Of a stretch of 64,000 bases of DNA, positions 1 through 11,432 are shown one piece after another. This DNA is from Plotosus lineatus (Eukaryota > Chordata > Actinopteri > Siluriformes > Plotosidae). Each line of letters begins with the position of its first letter. Within the stretch, counting starts at the first letter, position 1. Under the pieces are notes generated by a model. The model made no database searches and was not told where the DNA came from. It saw nothing but the letters and a program-made list of their open reading frames with translations. The stretch covers positions 47,047,080 to 47,111,079 of the forward strand of contig CM045729.1 of the NCBI GenBank assembly GCA_024760905.1, in the 5' to 3' direction. The translations under genes were made by a program, and so were the position numbers.

Positions 1-445
1 ATTTATTTAAGCTAAAAAACAAAACCAAAAACAAAACAAACAAACAAAAAATCTGCGGTAACCCATTTCAGTCAACAAATTTATCTAAATCTAAATTTTA
101 GGGGTTTATGGTCATAATGGCTGTATTTTTTATCTTAAATGAGGAACTATAAATGATTGTGTGGTTAACCAGCACCTATGCATATGGCATGAAGACATTA
201 AGGTCAATCTAAACATTTATTGAAATTATACTTTCATTTTTTACATTAATCAAAATTAATGATTGATTTTCCTGTTCTACTGATATTTAAGCAAGACACA
301 TAATTCAAGTTCACTTTGAACATTTGACTTTCTGAATATTCCAAATATTTTATGAAGGTAAAAATTTTCAGCTAACTGGACTGTTTATGTGTAGGATATT
401 TAAATGCTCATTTTACATAATCTACACAAATTCAGTCATTCATTC
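1..445. other. AT-rich unique sequence, no feature seen
   Basis: A-rich start followed by AT-rich DNA without a convincing reading frame or recognised repeat. Confidence 0.5.
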
Positions 446-727
446 ATTTTCTGAAAGGCTTAATCCTAATTAGGGTAAAAGGGAGGCTGGCGCCCATCTC
501 AGCCTACTCTAAATGTGCGCAGGGTGCCCCCTGAACAGCTCGACAGGCCATTGCAGTGCCAACATTCACACAATTGTTCATACCTAGGAGAGATTTGGAA
601 CAGTCTTTTAATCAACTGTGCATGTTTTGGGACTGTGGGAGGAAATCGGAGTACCCGGAGGAAATCCAAGCACATCGAGAACATGCAAACTCCACACATA
701 AACGCTCAGGCTGGGAATCGAACCTAT
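446..727 (-). repeat. V-SINE, antisense copy (V1)
   Basis: Read on the minus strand this has the order of a fish V-SINE: a degenerate tRNA-like head near 727, the conserved central block (minus-strand text like TTTGCATGTTCTC and CTCCGATTTCCTCCCACAG), then an L2-like 3' tail with a GGCTGAGATGGGC-type motif ending in an AATGAATG-type repeat near 446. It is diverged and carries small gaps. Confidence 0.75.
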
Positions 728-751
728 GAGGTGGCCGTGCTATATATATTT

Positions 752-1090
752 TGTGTGGTGTTTGCATGTTTTCCTCGTGCTTGCATGGGTTCCCCCCAGG
801 GTATTTCTGTTATTTTCCCCACAGTAAAAAGACATGCACATTCGGCTAACCGGCGGATCCAAATTGGCTCATAGGTGTCGGTGTGAAAAACTCAAGATCA
901 ACTGGCTACTCTAAGTTGTCCATAGGTGTGAATGTTTTGAATTGAAATTGTTTGAATTGTTGTCCGTATCTGTATTTTGCCCTGGTGAACTGCACAGTGT
1001 GTATCCTACATGAAGTCAGTTGGGATTCACTTTGACTTTCCCCGTGGCCCTGATGGATAAACAGAATATATAATGGATGGGTGGATAGAA
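752..1090 (+). repeat. V-SINE, sense copy (V2)
   Basis: The plus strand reads the same central block (GTTTGCATGTTTTCCTCGTG near 759) and then a V-SINE body and tail ending in a GGATGGGTGGATAGA-like repeat. A short piece of the body (TAAGTTGTCCATAGGTGTG) seems to be partly duplicated. It lies head to head with V1, leaving about 25 bases between them. Confidence 0.7.
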
Positions 1091-1099
1091 TATCAGCAG

Positions 1100-3420
1100 G
1101 ATCCAAATCTCAGTTTAACCACAGAATCACCCACATTTTAACAAATTTACCGTCCTAATATGCCTTTGAGCAATAAAGATTTTATGTTTTACTGCACTGA
1201 ATTATTGCAGTAGGATTTATGCATTGTATTATTACGAATAGTTGAGACTGTATTAAACAGAAATAAAATGATTTCCCACACAAGTAAGATATGTATCCAA
1301 GTTTTTGTTACAGATTTTGCCCAGTTCTGATTTGAAACATGTTCATTTGCTCATCGAGGTTTATTACTATAAGAAAGATCTGACAAACTGAGGAATTCTT
1401 AAAACCTTACCACATAGGGGTTATTAATCCTAGCCTGGATTACTCACATTTTTATGTTCACATTTAGAAAGCTCTCCCGTTGTATTTAATGTAATACTGA
1501 GGATTGATTAAAGTTAAGGTGCATTTAATCCTGCTGCCCTCTTCACCAGTGACCCATACTGTCAGAGCGTTCCATAGAAACTCGTAAATTTTCAGCCCAA
1601 CCCGTACTTGAATACGCTGAGTATTTATGGGCCTAAAAGGTGGTGTGGGTATGTGTGAGTGTGTTTGCTGTGTGTGAACTCTGTGAGCTCACAGCTATGT
1701 GCCAGTGGGGATGGATTGCATCCCTGTGAAGGGAGGGGTTCTTCCCACAGCCTGGCATAAGAAAGCCCCGAGTCATGTAGAGGTGACCAGGGCTGCAGAC
1801 AACCTCAGGAAACACATACTGTCTACACAGAAGGGTTTAACAAAAGGGCACTATGAAGAAATCTATACTGAAAATAGAGGAAATATTTCTCATTTTTATA
1901 GATGATACAGAAGCAGTTAAACTGATGCATGACAGCCCTTCATGTAACAAACCAACCATTTAATATGAAATGCAGCAGTAGAAAAGTGTATGAATTAGTC
2001 AGTCAAAGTTAAAAAAAAAAAAAAGATTTTATAAAATACAATGTTATATTAATGCTCCAAATCCTTAAAACAGTGCCAACCTAAACCATGATTTTCAGGA
2101 AAAGCTGGTCAGAAAAGAAGGGCCAAAGCCAGTTTGCTTCCCATGAGATTTAGAAGTCTCTGAATATCTGAGAATACACTTACTCAAAAGGAAAAATAGA
2201 TTTTTTTCTTTGTCTTTCTTTCTTAACAGATAAACTTGCTGGTCAAATAAAAAGTCTGCTTTTTGGCACTAGTACACATGTAGTTACTGCTTTCAAGTAC
2301 ATTGAAAACACATGTTTGGATCCTAATAAAAGCCTCTCAATTTTCTTCCATAAGTTGGCAGGAACTGTACAGACGCACATAGTATATATATAAATGAATT
2401 GAATAAATACTGTTGTAATGTCATCAAGCCCATTATTCTTACTTGGAGAAGTGTAATGTGACTTTCCCAGGAAAGGCCTGCTCACGAGCACTTCAAAAGT
2501 TGCCGGTGGGACAGCTGGAGGTGTATTTGACTGTAACAAATGATCAAGATAAGCAAATGCAGAGCCTGTTTTCAATTTACTTGTCAACTACTCATACAGC
2601 GCCCAACTCAGTCACAGCTATGTGTTAACCAAGTGCATCTCATTTACAGGCAATAAATCATAAAGATTTGTGGTATGAGGAAAAAAATCTATCATGAACT
2701 ATAATTCCCAAGTTTGTACAATATAAACATGCATTTTAGACAAATAACAGGATAGTAATTCAGTACTATAGTTGGACATTTTGATACTGTTTGAAGTTTA
2801 AATGTGTCTTAACACTAATAAACGTATGTGCTACTTTGAGGTACAGAAAGCAAAAAGAAAAAGCTGTGCATATTGTTATGGATAGATAAAGAGCACAGTA
2901 TAAAGCTTCCATGCATGTAGTCCCAGCAAAAAGCTTCAAAGGTGACAGCTCAGATGATGCAAGAGTTCCAGGGGTCTTACAGCAGGAGAGACTGCCATGA
3001 CTGTCTGTGAATCTGTTGGCTGTACTATACCACCATTACCACTGCAGAAATGCAGAAGAAAGAAACATTCAAGGAAATATACAATTGTATGAGGACAGAG
3101 TTTGAATGAAAATGATAATATAGAGGGATTTTTTCCTTATGGGAAAACATATGAGATAGTGTTCTCTAAGCTTATGGTGAAATACACTGCCAAGCCAAAA
3201 AAATAAAAAGGCCATTTCTATTTAAATAATACTTAGAATTTGCTTGGGAGTATAAAGATTAAATTCTCAAACAATGAAAAAATGGATATGCTTTCTGATG
3301 AGTCCAGACTAACTCTATTCTATAGCACTGGACAAAAAGAGAAACACCCTTCATGCATAGCAAACACTGTATAAGCCTCAGGAGGTAATTATGACCTTGG
3401 GCTTCTTCGGATGGTAAGGT
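1100..3420. other. Unique sequence without a recognised gene
   Basis: No transposon ends, SINE boxes or convincing coding frames. Short open frames around 2243-2628 lie opposite each other and have no recognisable domain. The stretch 2440-2610 has balanced composition and could be conserved non-coding DNA, but nothing in the sequence proves it. Confidence 0.4.
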
Positions 3421-3424
3421 CAAG

Positions 3425-3795
3425 GCTCACCTTGTGTGCCAGTAATAGTAAGTGGTAAACAGAAGTACAGTGGTGAAATAGCTTTTAATTATTATGCCCC
3501 AAAATTGCTGAACACTCTGCTCAGGCTTATCTGGAAGGCAAAGTCAATTAGTGTTTTAAAAGCATATTAAAACACATCTGTTTTCAGTTTTTATTTCTCT
3601 ATTTATTCAAACTTTTACTTGATATTTTAAGAGCTCTACTTTTTAGGTTTTATGTATTCTATTTAGCTCTGTTTTAGATTTTTTAAAAAGTATTTTCTGT
3701 TTTAGTTTTATACTTTTTTCATTCCTAATATTTGTTTTGCCTGATATAACAACTGTGTGTAAAGTGTTGTAATAATAAATGTGTATTATTATGAT
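3425..3795 (+). mobile_element. Degenerate 3' end of a CR1/L2/Rex1-like LINE
   Basis: The plus strand contains a decayed version of the C-terminus common to CR1-group LINE polymerases (a run like LNTL..I.KAKSISVLKAY then a Lys/Thr-rich end, about 3500-3590). An AT-rich 3' UTR follows, with a GTGTAAAGTG-like motif and AATAAATGTG just before the trinucleotide tract. Only this 3' end remains. The clade assignment is inference. Confidence 0.5.
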
Positions 3796-3796
3796 T

Positions 3797-3804
3797 ACTA
3801 TTAC

Positions 3805-3840
<36 letters not shown>

Positions 3841-3930
3841 TATTATTATTATTGTTGTTGTTGTTACTATTGCTACTATTAATAATGCTGCTGCTGCTGA
3901 TACTACTACTACTACTAATAATAATAATAA
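3797..3930. repeat. Compound trinucleotide microsatellite
   Basis: Successive blocks of ATT, TTG, TAC/TGC, GCT and AAT units over about 130 bases. It sits at the 3' end of the LINE relic, so it may have grown from the LINE tail. Open frames across it are low-complexity artefacts. Confidence 0.9.
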
Positions 3931-3934
3931 GCAG

Positions 3935-5180
3935 AAGAAGAAAAATAAAGTCAGCTGAAAGTGAAAGTGAAAGACCACGTTATCCCAGCAATTTCCTTTC
4001 TTTTCCTGATGAGATAGACATATTCAAGAGAACAATGACAGAATTTATTAGGCTTAAATTGTGAAAGAGTGGTTCAGAGAGCATGAGGAATCATTTCTAC
4101 ACATGAATTGGTTACCACAAAGTCCTGATCATAACCCTACTGAAGATTGTCTCTCCTTGTCATCACAAGATCTTGGTGAAAATTATTGAAACTCAGAATA
4201 AAGACATAAAAAATGCATTTTGCTTTCATTATGGTTTCATACTGTTTTGTCAAACAGTATTCCAATAAAATATTAGTGTGTATGCTTTTGTATAACTGTA
4301 TTAATAAAGTATTTTGTGGAAAATTGTATAAGATAAGCACCACACACCATTTCAAGTCAGAAAACAAAATAAAACTGATATTCAGTATAATCAATACAAC
4401 AAAACAGCTCTAAGAGTGTTTAAACAGGTATAAAGGTTTATTGAAATGTCATTAAAGTATATAGTCACTTATATTATTTAGAAACACTGTTTGTATGCAA
4501 ATAGTCCGAAGAAAACTCAAAGTCCACCCCCCACCCACCCCTGACTGATTTTAATTGAGAAACTATCAAAGACGGACTTAAATTTCAGAGGGCTTCATTG
4601 CACTTGGACAGGACAAATTATGTTTACGATAACCTTGAAATGATTAACTGAAACTGAAATAAACACATTCCCCTACCCAGCTCTACTAGCGATAAACTGA
4701 AAGATTCATCCAAAACGCTATGAAGAAAGAACAATTTGGAAGAACAGTTCACTTTTAATCTCTCTTTCTGACCTAACTCACTTCTACTTTGAGAGAGAAC
4801 AGTTTTGTGGTGAGACCGTGTCAAGTTGAATATTAATAATGTACAGAAAGGACTCGTTCTTACAAAGGATACTCAATGAGAGTCATCGCAGTAGCACCAA
4901 TAAAGGAAAAGGTGCCTCAGAATGATTTTTTTTTAGAACTCTGTGTTAAAATTCAATTCTTGTCCCTTCCAGTGTAGCCCAAGGGCTCCTCCTGAGACAA
5001 TCTGACCTTAAAAATTCTGTTTGTTCTGCTGACTGTATGACGAGACAGGGCTGATCATACAGTCACAGGACCACAGGATGTTGTGATCGGTCCGGTGCTT
5101 CAAGGCTCCAGCAGGGGACACTAATGTCCAGAGTGACTCATGTGCTTGGCCATGTCTCCACCTCGACAGTGAGCAGCTGC
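3935..5180. other. AT-rich unique sequence, nothing recognised
   Basis: No repeat family, RNA gene or coding frame identified. Composition becomes more balanced after about 4950. Confidence 0.45.
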
Positions 5181-5182
5181 AA

Positions 5183-5209
5183 CTGTGTGTGTGTGTGTGT
5201 GTGTGTGTG
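5183..5209. repeat. (GT)n microsatellite
   Basis: Uninterrupted GT dinucleotides. Confidence 0.95.
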
Positions 5210-5684
5210 CATGGAGTCAGGCGTGATGGGGTCTCCTGCTGTGCAGAGAGGGAAACAGAGCCTTAACACCATTGACTGCACGCTACTAGCATGAAAATAA
5301 ACAGCTTATTGGACAGCCGCACTGCACCGGCCAGATCCTCAAGGAGCTTTTTGAAGACAGGCACTAAAGTTTTCAAACATTGAAATTGAAAAAAATTGAA
5401 ATTTATGGATATTCTGAATGCACATGAGCAGCTATATGTCTGAGATGACAGATAACATGTTTATATAAGTTTCACATTTTCCTACTGGACCCGCTTCAAT
5501 TTTTGCACTGTGATTGGACATACTTGATTATTCCTTACAAAAAGAGCTTATAGCAGAATTGTGAGATCTTGTGTAATCAGAGAAATTTGTACATTGTTAT
5601 AGTGTATGGGAAGATCAGCATCTATGAATGTGGGTATGCAGAATGTGGTTTCACACTCACCATACAAACAACAAATTCTGCACA

Positions 5685-5688
<4 letters not shown>
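5210..5688. other. Unique sequence, nothing recognised
   Basis: No recognisable repeat or coding signal. Confidence 0.4.

Positions 5689-5744
<56 letters not shown>
5689..5744. repeat. (CT)n microsatellite
   Basis: 56 bases of pure CT repeat. Open frames on both strands across it are Ser-Leu or Arg-Glu artefacts. Confidence 0.97.
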
Positions 5745-5747
<3 letters not shown>

Positions 5748-6223
5748 CTGAAGACAATAAGTAAAAATCTAAGATTTGTGTAGCGCCATACAAGCACTTT
5801 ACATTAAGCATAGAGTAAACAGTGCTGTATATAAAGTAAAGTGATGACAGGAATCAACCTCAATATAGAAGCCCAGTGTAACCTCAAAGCTGATAGAGCA
5901 AAAGAAGAAGGAAAAAAATAATGCAGTGGGTCTCTTTTTCTTATATACATTAAAGTCCTGCCACATGCCATTTCTCGGCTGAGTATTTTGTTGTTGCCAT
6001 AGTCATAGCCACAAAGGACAAGTAAAACATATATGCCTGGAGGTGCATCTATATGGATAAAATGAAGCTGTGAAAGAATCATGGATAAGAAATCTAAATC
6101 TCAAAAGCACAGTATGAAAAAAAAACCCCACTCTTAATAATTAATGATTTCGAATCCTAAGCCTACAAGAGTCCAAAAATAAAGTGAAGCTGTTTTAAAA
6201 AGAAAATAAGGAAGAAAAGCAAT
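5745..6223. other. Unique sequence, nothing recognised
   Basis: AT-rich with no repeat family or gene identified. Confidence 0.4.
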
Positions 6224-6706
6224 ATGGGGATCCCTCACTTTCCGCGGTTAATTGGGACCGAGATCCCCACGTGACCACCAAATTCCGCAAAGTAGGATCA
6301 TCCCCCCTGACTGATGTATACATACATGTATATGTGTATATGATATCAATAAATACATTTTCAATGCTATAAATGCTTATAATAGCAATTAAACATTCAA
6401 AAATAATGCATAAGATGTAAATAAAATTCAAATACTCACACATACAAACGCAGATGCAAGTGCACGCACTCGGATGCGCACCTCACAAAAATGTAACTAG
6501 TTTTGATGGGAGATTTTGTTTGTGTTTGTTTAGGGTTTTTTTTTTTTTTTTTTGCATAATTAACCTTGTTTTTTCGGCATTTTCCTTAACTTTTCTTCTA
6601 TTCTTCCTTTAATTTCCTTATTTTTTAATTTGATTAATATTTAAAAAAAAAAACACGATGCACTGAAGCTGCATGAATCGAAACACGAAGTAGCGAGGGA
6701 TCCCTG
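6224..6706 (+). mobile_element. Family-A non-autonomous pogo/Tigger-like transposon (A1)
   Basis: Terminal inverted repeats of the type GGGATCCCTCACTTTCC at the left and, inverted, AAGTAGCGAGGGATCCCTG at the right, with a TA next to the right end. The inside is AT-rich, has alternating purine/pyrimidine GCGCAC tracts and poly-T runs, and no open frame. Four more copies occur in the window. TA targets and a CAGnGnTCCCTC-like end fit the pogo/Tigger branch of Tc1/mariner, but no transposase supports it in this family. Confidence 0.75.
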
Positions 6707-6970
6707 TATTGTGACGGCATGCCTTTACATTATGACTGTGTTAGTTCAAAATGTGTTACTGCTGATAAACAGTGAAGTGTATGACTGTCAGCCAGCCACA
6801 TAAACAGGCCCACAAACAAGCACACTCTCTTGTCCCTGCAGGAATTTGGCACACACAAGCACATCAGTAATTTAAAATAACCATTTTGTGACCACTGTGT
6901 GCCAGATAATACATCCACCTTCACCACACAACTCATCCTGTGAAACACATGCAATCTATACTAAGCTTGT

Positions 6971-6972
<2 letters not shown>

Positions 6973-7011
<39 letters not shown>

Positions 7012-7038
7012 ACAGACACACACAGACACACACACACA
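6973..7038. repeat. (CA)n microsatellite, interrupted
   Basis: CA repeats with CAGA interruptions. Confidence 0.95.
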
Positions 7039-7439
7039 AAATATATAAAGATCAAACACATATTCACATATTGCCACTGTGCCTCCTCACACATGGTTTA
7101 CGCCACACATGCTTTCCATTTTCCTCCTCATGACATCATCGCCACCAAATTAACAGACTAAGGTTGATGAGACTGAAGGCAAAAAAAAAGAATGTGCAAT
7201 GTAATGATATCTTGTTGAAAAGAAACTTGGCCAGTTGTAATTACACTACTATAAAATGGAGCTTAGGAGTAGCTGAGAATTTCCTTGTTTAAAGTAGCTT
7301 AGAATAATAAAAAACACAGTGATCAAGGAGAATTTTCCTGTGTAGGTGTTTAGCGCTCTGTGCCCATGTGAGCAAAAGTTCTGCTGGTCTAATGCCTGTA
7401 TTAATGTTTTTATATCTATAAGTATTTCAGGAGGAATGC
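7039..7439. other. Unique sequence, nothing recognised
   Basis: No recognised element between the microsatellite and the 5' end of the RTE LINE. Confidence 0.4.
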
Positions 7440-10400
7440 AGAACCAGTGTCCGTCCTCACGCCAGTCCCTAGCCCAGATAAATGCAGAGGGTTGCAACAG
7501 GAAAGGCATCTGGCGTAAAACTTTTGCCAGAATACGGAATGCGAATCGTCAAATCAAATTCCATACCAGATCGGTCAAGGCCCAGGTTAACAACGAATGC
7601 CATCAGTGCTGTTCACCAACAGGATGCTGGTGGAAATTGGACTACTGTGGGTTGAAGAAGGAGACGTCGAAGAAGGAGAGGCGGGAGGCGTGTCCGTAGG
7701 CAGAGAGAGAAGAGGAAAGGCATGAGTCTAGGATTGAGAGTAGGGACTTTGCATGTTGGAACTATGACAGGAAAACGTAGAGAGCTGGCTGACATGATGC
7801 AGAGGAGGAAGGTGTACATACTGTGTGTTCAGGAGACCAGGTGGAAATGTAGCAAGGCTAGAAGCTTAGGAGCAGGGTTTAAGATGTTTTTTCATGGTGT
7901 GGATGGGAAGAGAAATGGAGCGAGTCATCTTGAAGGAGAGGTTGGTCAGGAATGTTCTAGAAGTGAAAATAGTGTCAGACAGAGTGATGAGTCTCAAGTT
8001 AGAAATTGAAGGTGTGATGTTCAATGTTGTTAGTGCTTATGCCCCACAGGCAGGATGTGAGCTAGAAGAGAAGGAGAAATTCTGAAGTGAGTTAGATGAA
8101 GTGATGCAGAGTACCCTCAGAGGTGAAAGAATGGTCATTGGTGTGCAGACTTCAATGGACATGTTTGTGCAGGCAATAGAGGGGACGAGGAAGTAATGGG
8201 CAGGTTTGTAATCCAGGACAGGATCACAGAAGGACAGATCTTGATAGATTTTGCAAAAAGAATGGAAATGGCTGTGGTAAATCCGTTCTTCCAGAAGAGA
8301 GAGGAGCATATGGTGACTTATAAAAACGGAGGTAGGAGCACACAGGTAGACTACATCTTGTGCAGGCGATGTAATTTGAAGGAAGTCAGTGACTGCAAAG
8401 TAGTAGTGGGTGAGAGTGCTGCCAAACAGCATAGGATGGTGATATGCAGGATGACGCTGATGGTGAGAAAGGTGAAAAAGGCAAAGGCACAGTGGAAGAC
8501 AAAGTGGTGGAAGCTGAAAAAGGAAGTATTGTGTTGTCTTCAAGGACGAGTTGAAACAGCCTTTGGGTGGTCAGGAAGTGCTTCCAGATGACTGGACAAC
8601 TACAGCTAATGTGATCACGGAGACAGGTAGGAGAGTACTTTGCATGTCATCTGGAAGGAGAGTAGATAAGGAGACTTGGTGGTGGAATGAGGAAGTGTCG
8701 GAGTGTGTACAAAGGAAGAGGTTAGCTAAGAAAAAGTGGGACATTGAGAGGACTGAAGAGAGTAAACAGGAGTACAGGCAGACCAGCTTAAGGCTAAGGT
8801 AGCACTGTCAAAGGCAAAATAGAGGGTGTGTGATGACTTGTATGATAGGTTGGACAGTAAGGAAGGAGAAAATGATTCATACAGGTTGACACAACAGAGA
8901 AATAGAGATGGGAAGGATGTGCAGCAAGTTAGAGTGATTAAGGACAGAGTGGGAAATATATTGACTGATGACAGAAGTGTGCTGGGAAGATGGAAAGAGT
9001 ACTTTGAAGAGCTGATTAATGAGGAAAATGAGAGAGAACAAAGAGTAGAAGAGGTGACCGTTGATGACCAGGAAGTAGCAAAGATTAGTAAGGGTGAAGT
9101 GAGGAAGGCATTGAATAGGATGAAGAGTGGAAAGGCAGTTGGTCCTGATGACATACCTGTGGAGGTATGGAAGTGTCTCAGAGAGGTAGCAGTAGCTTTT
9201 CTGACAAGAACATTCAACAAGGTCTTACAGAGTGAGCAGATGCCGGAGGAATGGAGAAGTGTGCTGGTGCCCATTTTTAAGAACAAAGGAGACATGCAGA
9301 GTTGTGGCAACTACAGAGGGATAACGTTGATGAGCCATACGATGAACTTATGGGAAAGAATAGTGGAAGCTAGACCAAGGGCAGAGGTCAACATTTGTGA
9401 ACAACAGTTTGGTTTCATGCCAAGAAACAGCACCACAGATGCAGTGTTTGCTTTGAGGATGTTAATAGAGAAGTACAGAGAAGGTCAGAAGGAGCTGCAT
9501 TGTGCCTTTGTGGATCTGGAGAAAACATATGACAGGGTGCTGAGAGAGGAACTGTGGTATTGCATGAGGAAGTCTGGAGTGGCAGAGAAGTATGTTAGAG
9601 TGGTGCAGGACATGTATGAGAGATGTAAGACAGTGGTGAGGTGTGCTGTCGGTGTGACAGAAGAGTTCAAGGTGGAGGTGGGTCTGCATCAAGGGTCAGC
9701 GCTGAGCCCCTTCTTGTTTGCTATGGTGATGGACAGGCTGACAAATGAGGTTAGACAAGAGTCACCATGGACTATGATGTTTGCAGATGACCTTGTAATC
9801 TGTACTGAGAGCAGAGAATAAGTGCAGGAAAATCTAGAAAGGTGGAGGTATGCCTTGAAAAGGAGAGGAATGAAGGTTAGGCTCAGTAAGACAGAATACA
9901 TGTGTGAACAACAAAGACCCAAGAGGAACGGTGAGGTTACAGGGAGCAGAGATAACGAAGTTGGAGGATTTTAAGTACTTAGGCTGAACAATTCAGAGCA
10001 GTGGAGAGTGTGGAAAAGAGGTGAAGAAGTGTGTGCAGGCAGGTTGGAATGGTTGTAGAAAAGTGTCCGGTGTGATGTGTGATAGGAAGGTATCGGAAAG
10101 AATGAAGGGAAAAGTGTACAAGACGGTGGTGAGGCCAGCAATGTTGTATGGTTTATAAACAGTGGCACTGGGGAAAACACAGGAGGCAGAGCTGGAGGTA
10201 GCAGAGATGAAAATGTGAACTTCTCTTTGGGAGTAATGAGGATGGATAGGATCAGGAATGAGAACATCAGAGGGACAGCACATGTCAGAGGTTTTGGAGA
10301 CAAAGACAGAGAGGCTAGATTGAGATGGTTTGGACATGTACAGAGGAGGGATAGTGAATATATTGGTAGTAGGATGCTGAGGTTGGAACTACCAGGCAGA

Positions 10401-10454
10401 AGGCCTAGAGGAAGACCAAAGAGAAGATTTATGGATGTGGTGAAGGAGGACATG
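7440..10454 (+). mobile_element. RTE-type LINE, nearly full length, 3' end lost (R1)
   Basis: The 5' UTR starts near 7440 and includes GGGTTGCAACAGGAAAGGC (7488-7506) and the CGTAAAAC block that recurs in SINE-Y tails. One broken ORF follows. At 10454 the LINE stops within its ORF 3' region (GTGGTGAAGGAGGACATG) and continues as V-SINE sequence, so the usual RTE 3' end (GCTGTGGCGACCCCTGAAGG, seen at 56354 and in antisense at 21361) is missing. RTE LINEs of this type are common in fish. Confidence 0.88.
7722..10454 (+). pseudogene. RTE LINE polyprotein (AP-endonuclease + reverse transcriptase), broken
   Basis: This is the polyprotein an RTE LINE uses for target-primed reverse transcription: an APE-type endonuclease nicks the target and the reverse transcriptase copies the RNA there. 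The ATG at 7722 opens with the endonuclease motif VGTLHVGTMTGKRREL and CVQETRW, and YAPQ and VDYILCRR follow. The RT domain lies at about 9100-9820 with GPDDIPVEVW, NYRGITLMSH, QQFGFMPRNSTTDA, CAFVDLEKTYDRV (motif A), HQGSALSPFLFA (motif B) and FADDLVIC (motif C). The C-terminal RLRWFGHVQRRD block is at about 10315-10350. Breaks are a frameshift near 7935-7990, a TGA in place of Trp near 8085, a frameshift at the endonuclease Asp-Phe-Asn site near 8150, shifts near 8590 and 8800, a TAA after the FADD box at 9821 and shifts near 10215. The start, motifs and order are clear. It cannot be functional. Confidence 0.88.
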
Positions 10455-10905
10455 CATGTTCTTTTAATATTGGTACTCCGGTTTCCTCCCACAAGGGCAG
10501 TGGTGGCCTAGTGGTAAAAGGAGCTGGATCGCTGATCCTCAGGTTAGGGGGTTCGAGTCCCACTCTCCACAAGGTTGTCACTGTCCCCATGACTTTTTGT
10601 CAAGAGTAGACTGCATAGCTATCTGTGTGTTTTGGCCCCTTGCTAAGGCTTGTGTCAGGAAGGATATCCGACATAAAAACCAAATTGTATATGGAAATCA
10701 TTAATATTAATTCCATGAAGATGGAGCAAGATGATTCACTGTGGCGACCCCTAAAAGGAAACAGCCGATAGGAAAAGAAGACTCCGGTTTCCTTCCACAA
10801 TCCAAAGACATGCACATTAGGCAAATTCACAGTTCCACATTTCCCCAGGTGTATATATGTGTTAATTTGTGTTTGGGTTGCCTTGCAATGGATAGCGTAG
10901 CAACA
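10455..10905 (+). repeat. V-SINE fragment (V3), interrupted by SINE-Y
   Basis: Starts mid-element with CATGTTCT, runs through ACTCCGGTTTCCTCCCACAA, is interrupted at 10495-10780, and resumes with TCCAAAGACATGCACATTAG and a decayed body to about 10905. The tRNA-like head is absent because the fragment is joined directly to the truncated RTE LINE. Confidence 0.7.
10495..10780 (+). mobile_element. SINE-Y with RTE tail (Y1), flanked by a 20-bp target duplication
   Basis: The pol III boxes are recognisable (TGGCCTAGTGG and GGTTCGAGTCC), followed by the shared body (CAAGGTTGTCACTGTCCCC) and an RTE-type end (CACTGTGGCGACCCCTAAAA and AGCCGATAGGAAAAGAAG). The V-SINE target is duplicated: ACTCCGGTTTCCTCCCACAA at 10475-10494 and again at 10781-10800 with one mismatch. 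The middle is partly deleted relative to the full-length 52.9-kb and 60.6-kb copies. Confidence 0.9.
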
Positions 10906-11432
10906 GACTAGTCATCAAACAATAGCAACCGCAGATATACATTTACAGTATACACAACGTGCGCTATACTTACCTTTGCAAGGTACTGTACTTGATTGGC
11001 TTGCCATGCCGTGACCATCTTTGGCAGGTGAACCAATGTAAACAAACTCCATCTTGCATGTCGAGTATACAGTATAAACTCCAATCATCGGGGTTTTATA
11101 TATTATTTTTAGGTCTGCCAAGAAATTGTTCCAGTATTGATTGAAATGTGAAAATAAAGCTAATCAAAGCCAGTAGTCAAACTTTCCCAAGCCCAGTGAC
11201 TGAAAATTAATTCAATGTTCAAGACTAATATGAATTATAAATTTGCAATAATCTTTATTCGTTTTACACACAAATTCATGGTCAAATATATGTAAACAAT
11301 TATTAACTGCAAAGAACTAACTGAGTTAAACTCATATCACAATATTTCTGACAAACATTTAACAATATTAATATAATGTTAATAATATCTTTGTTTTAAT
11401 AATACAACTGAGTAATTCATAACAGTTACATA
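10906..11432. other. Unique sequence, nothing recognised
   Basis: AT-rich, without repeat boxes or coding frame. It runs up to the inverted-repeat end of the Tc3-like relic. Confidence 0.4.

Noticed and set aside
2243..2628. Opposed open frames of 114 and 61 codons
   Set aside because: No domain, signal or codon pattern, and they overlap on opposite strands. Treated as chance.
3643..3978. 111-codon frame rich in Ile and Val on the minus strand
   Set aside because: It is a translation of the trinucleotide microsatellite and AT-rich flank, not a membrane protein.
5689..5744. Arg-Glu or Ser-Leu repeat protein
   Set aside because: Pure CT dinucleotide repeat. The same applies to Thr-His, Cys-Val and Ile-Tyr frames over other dinucleotide runs.
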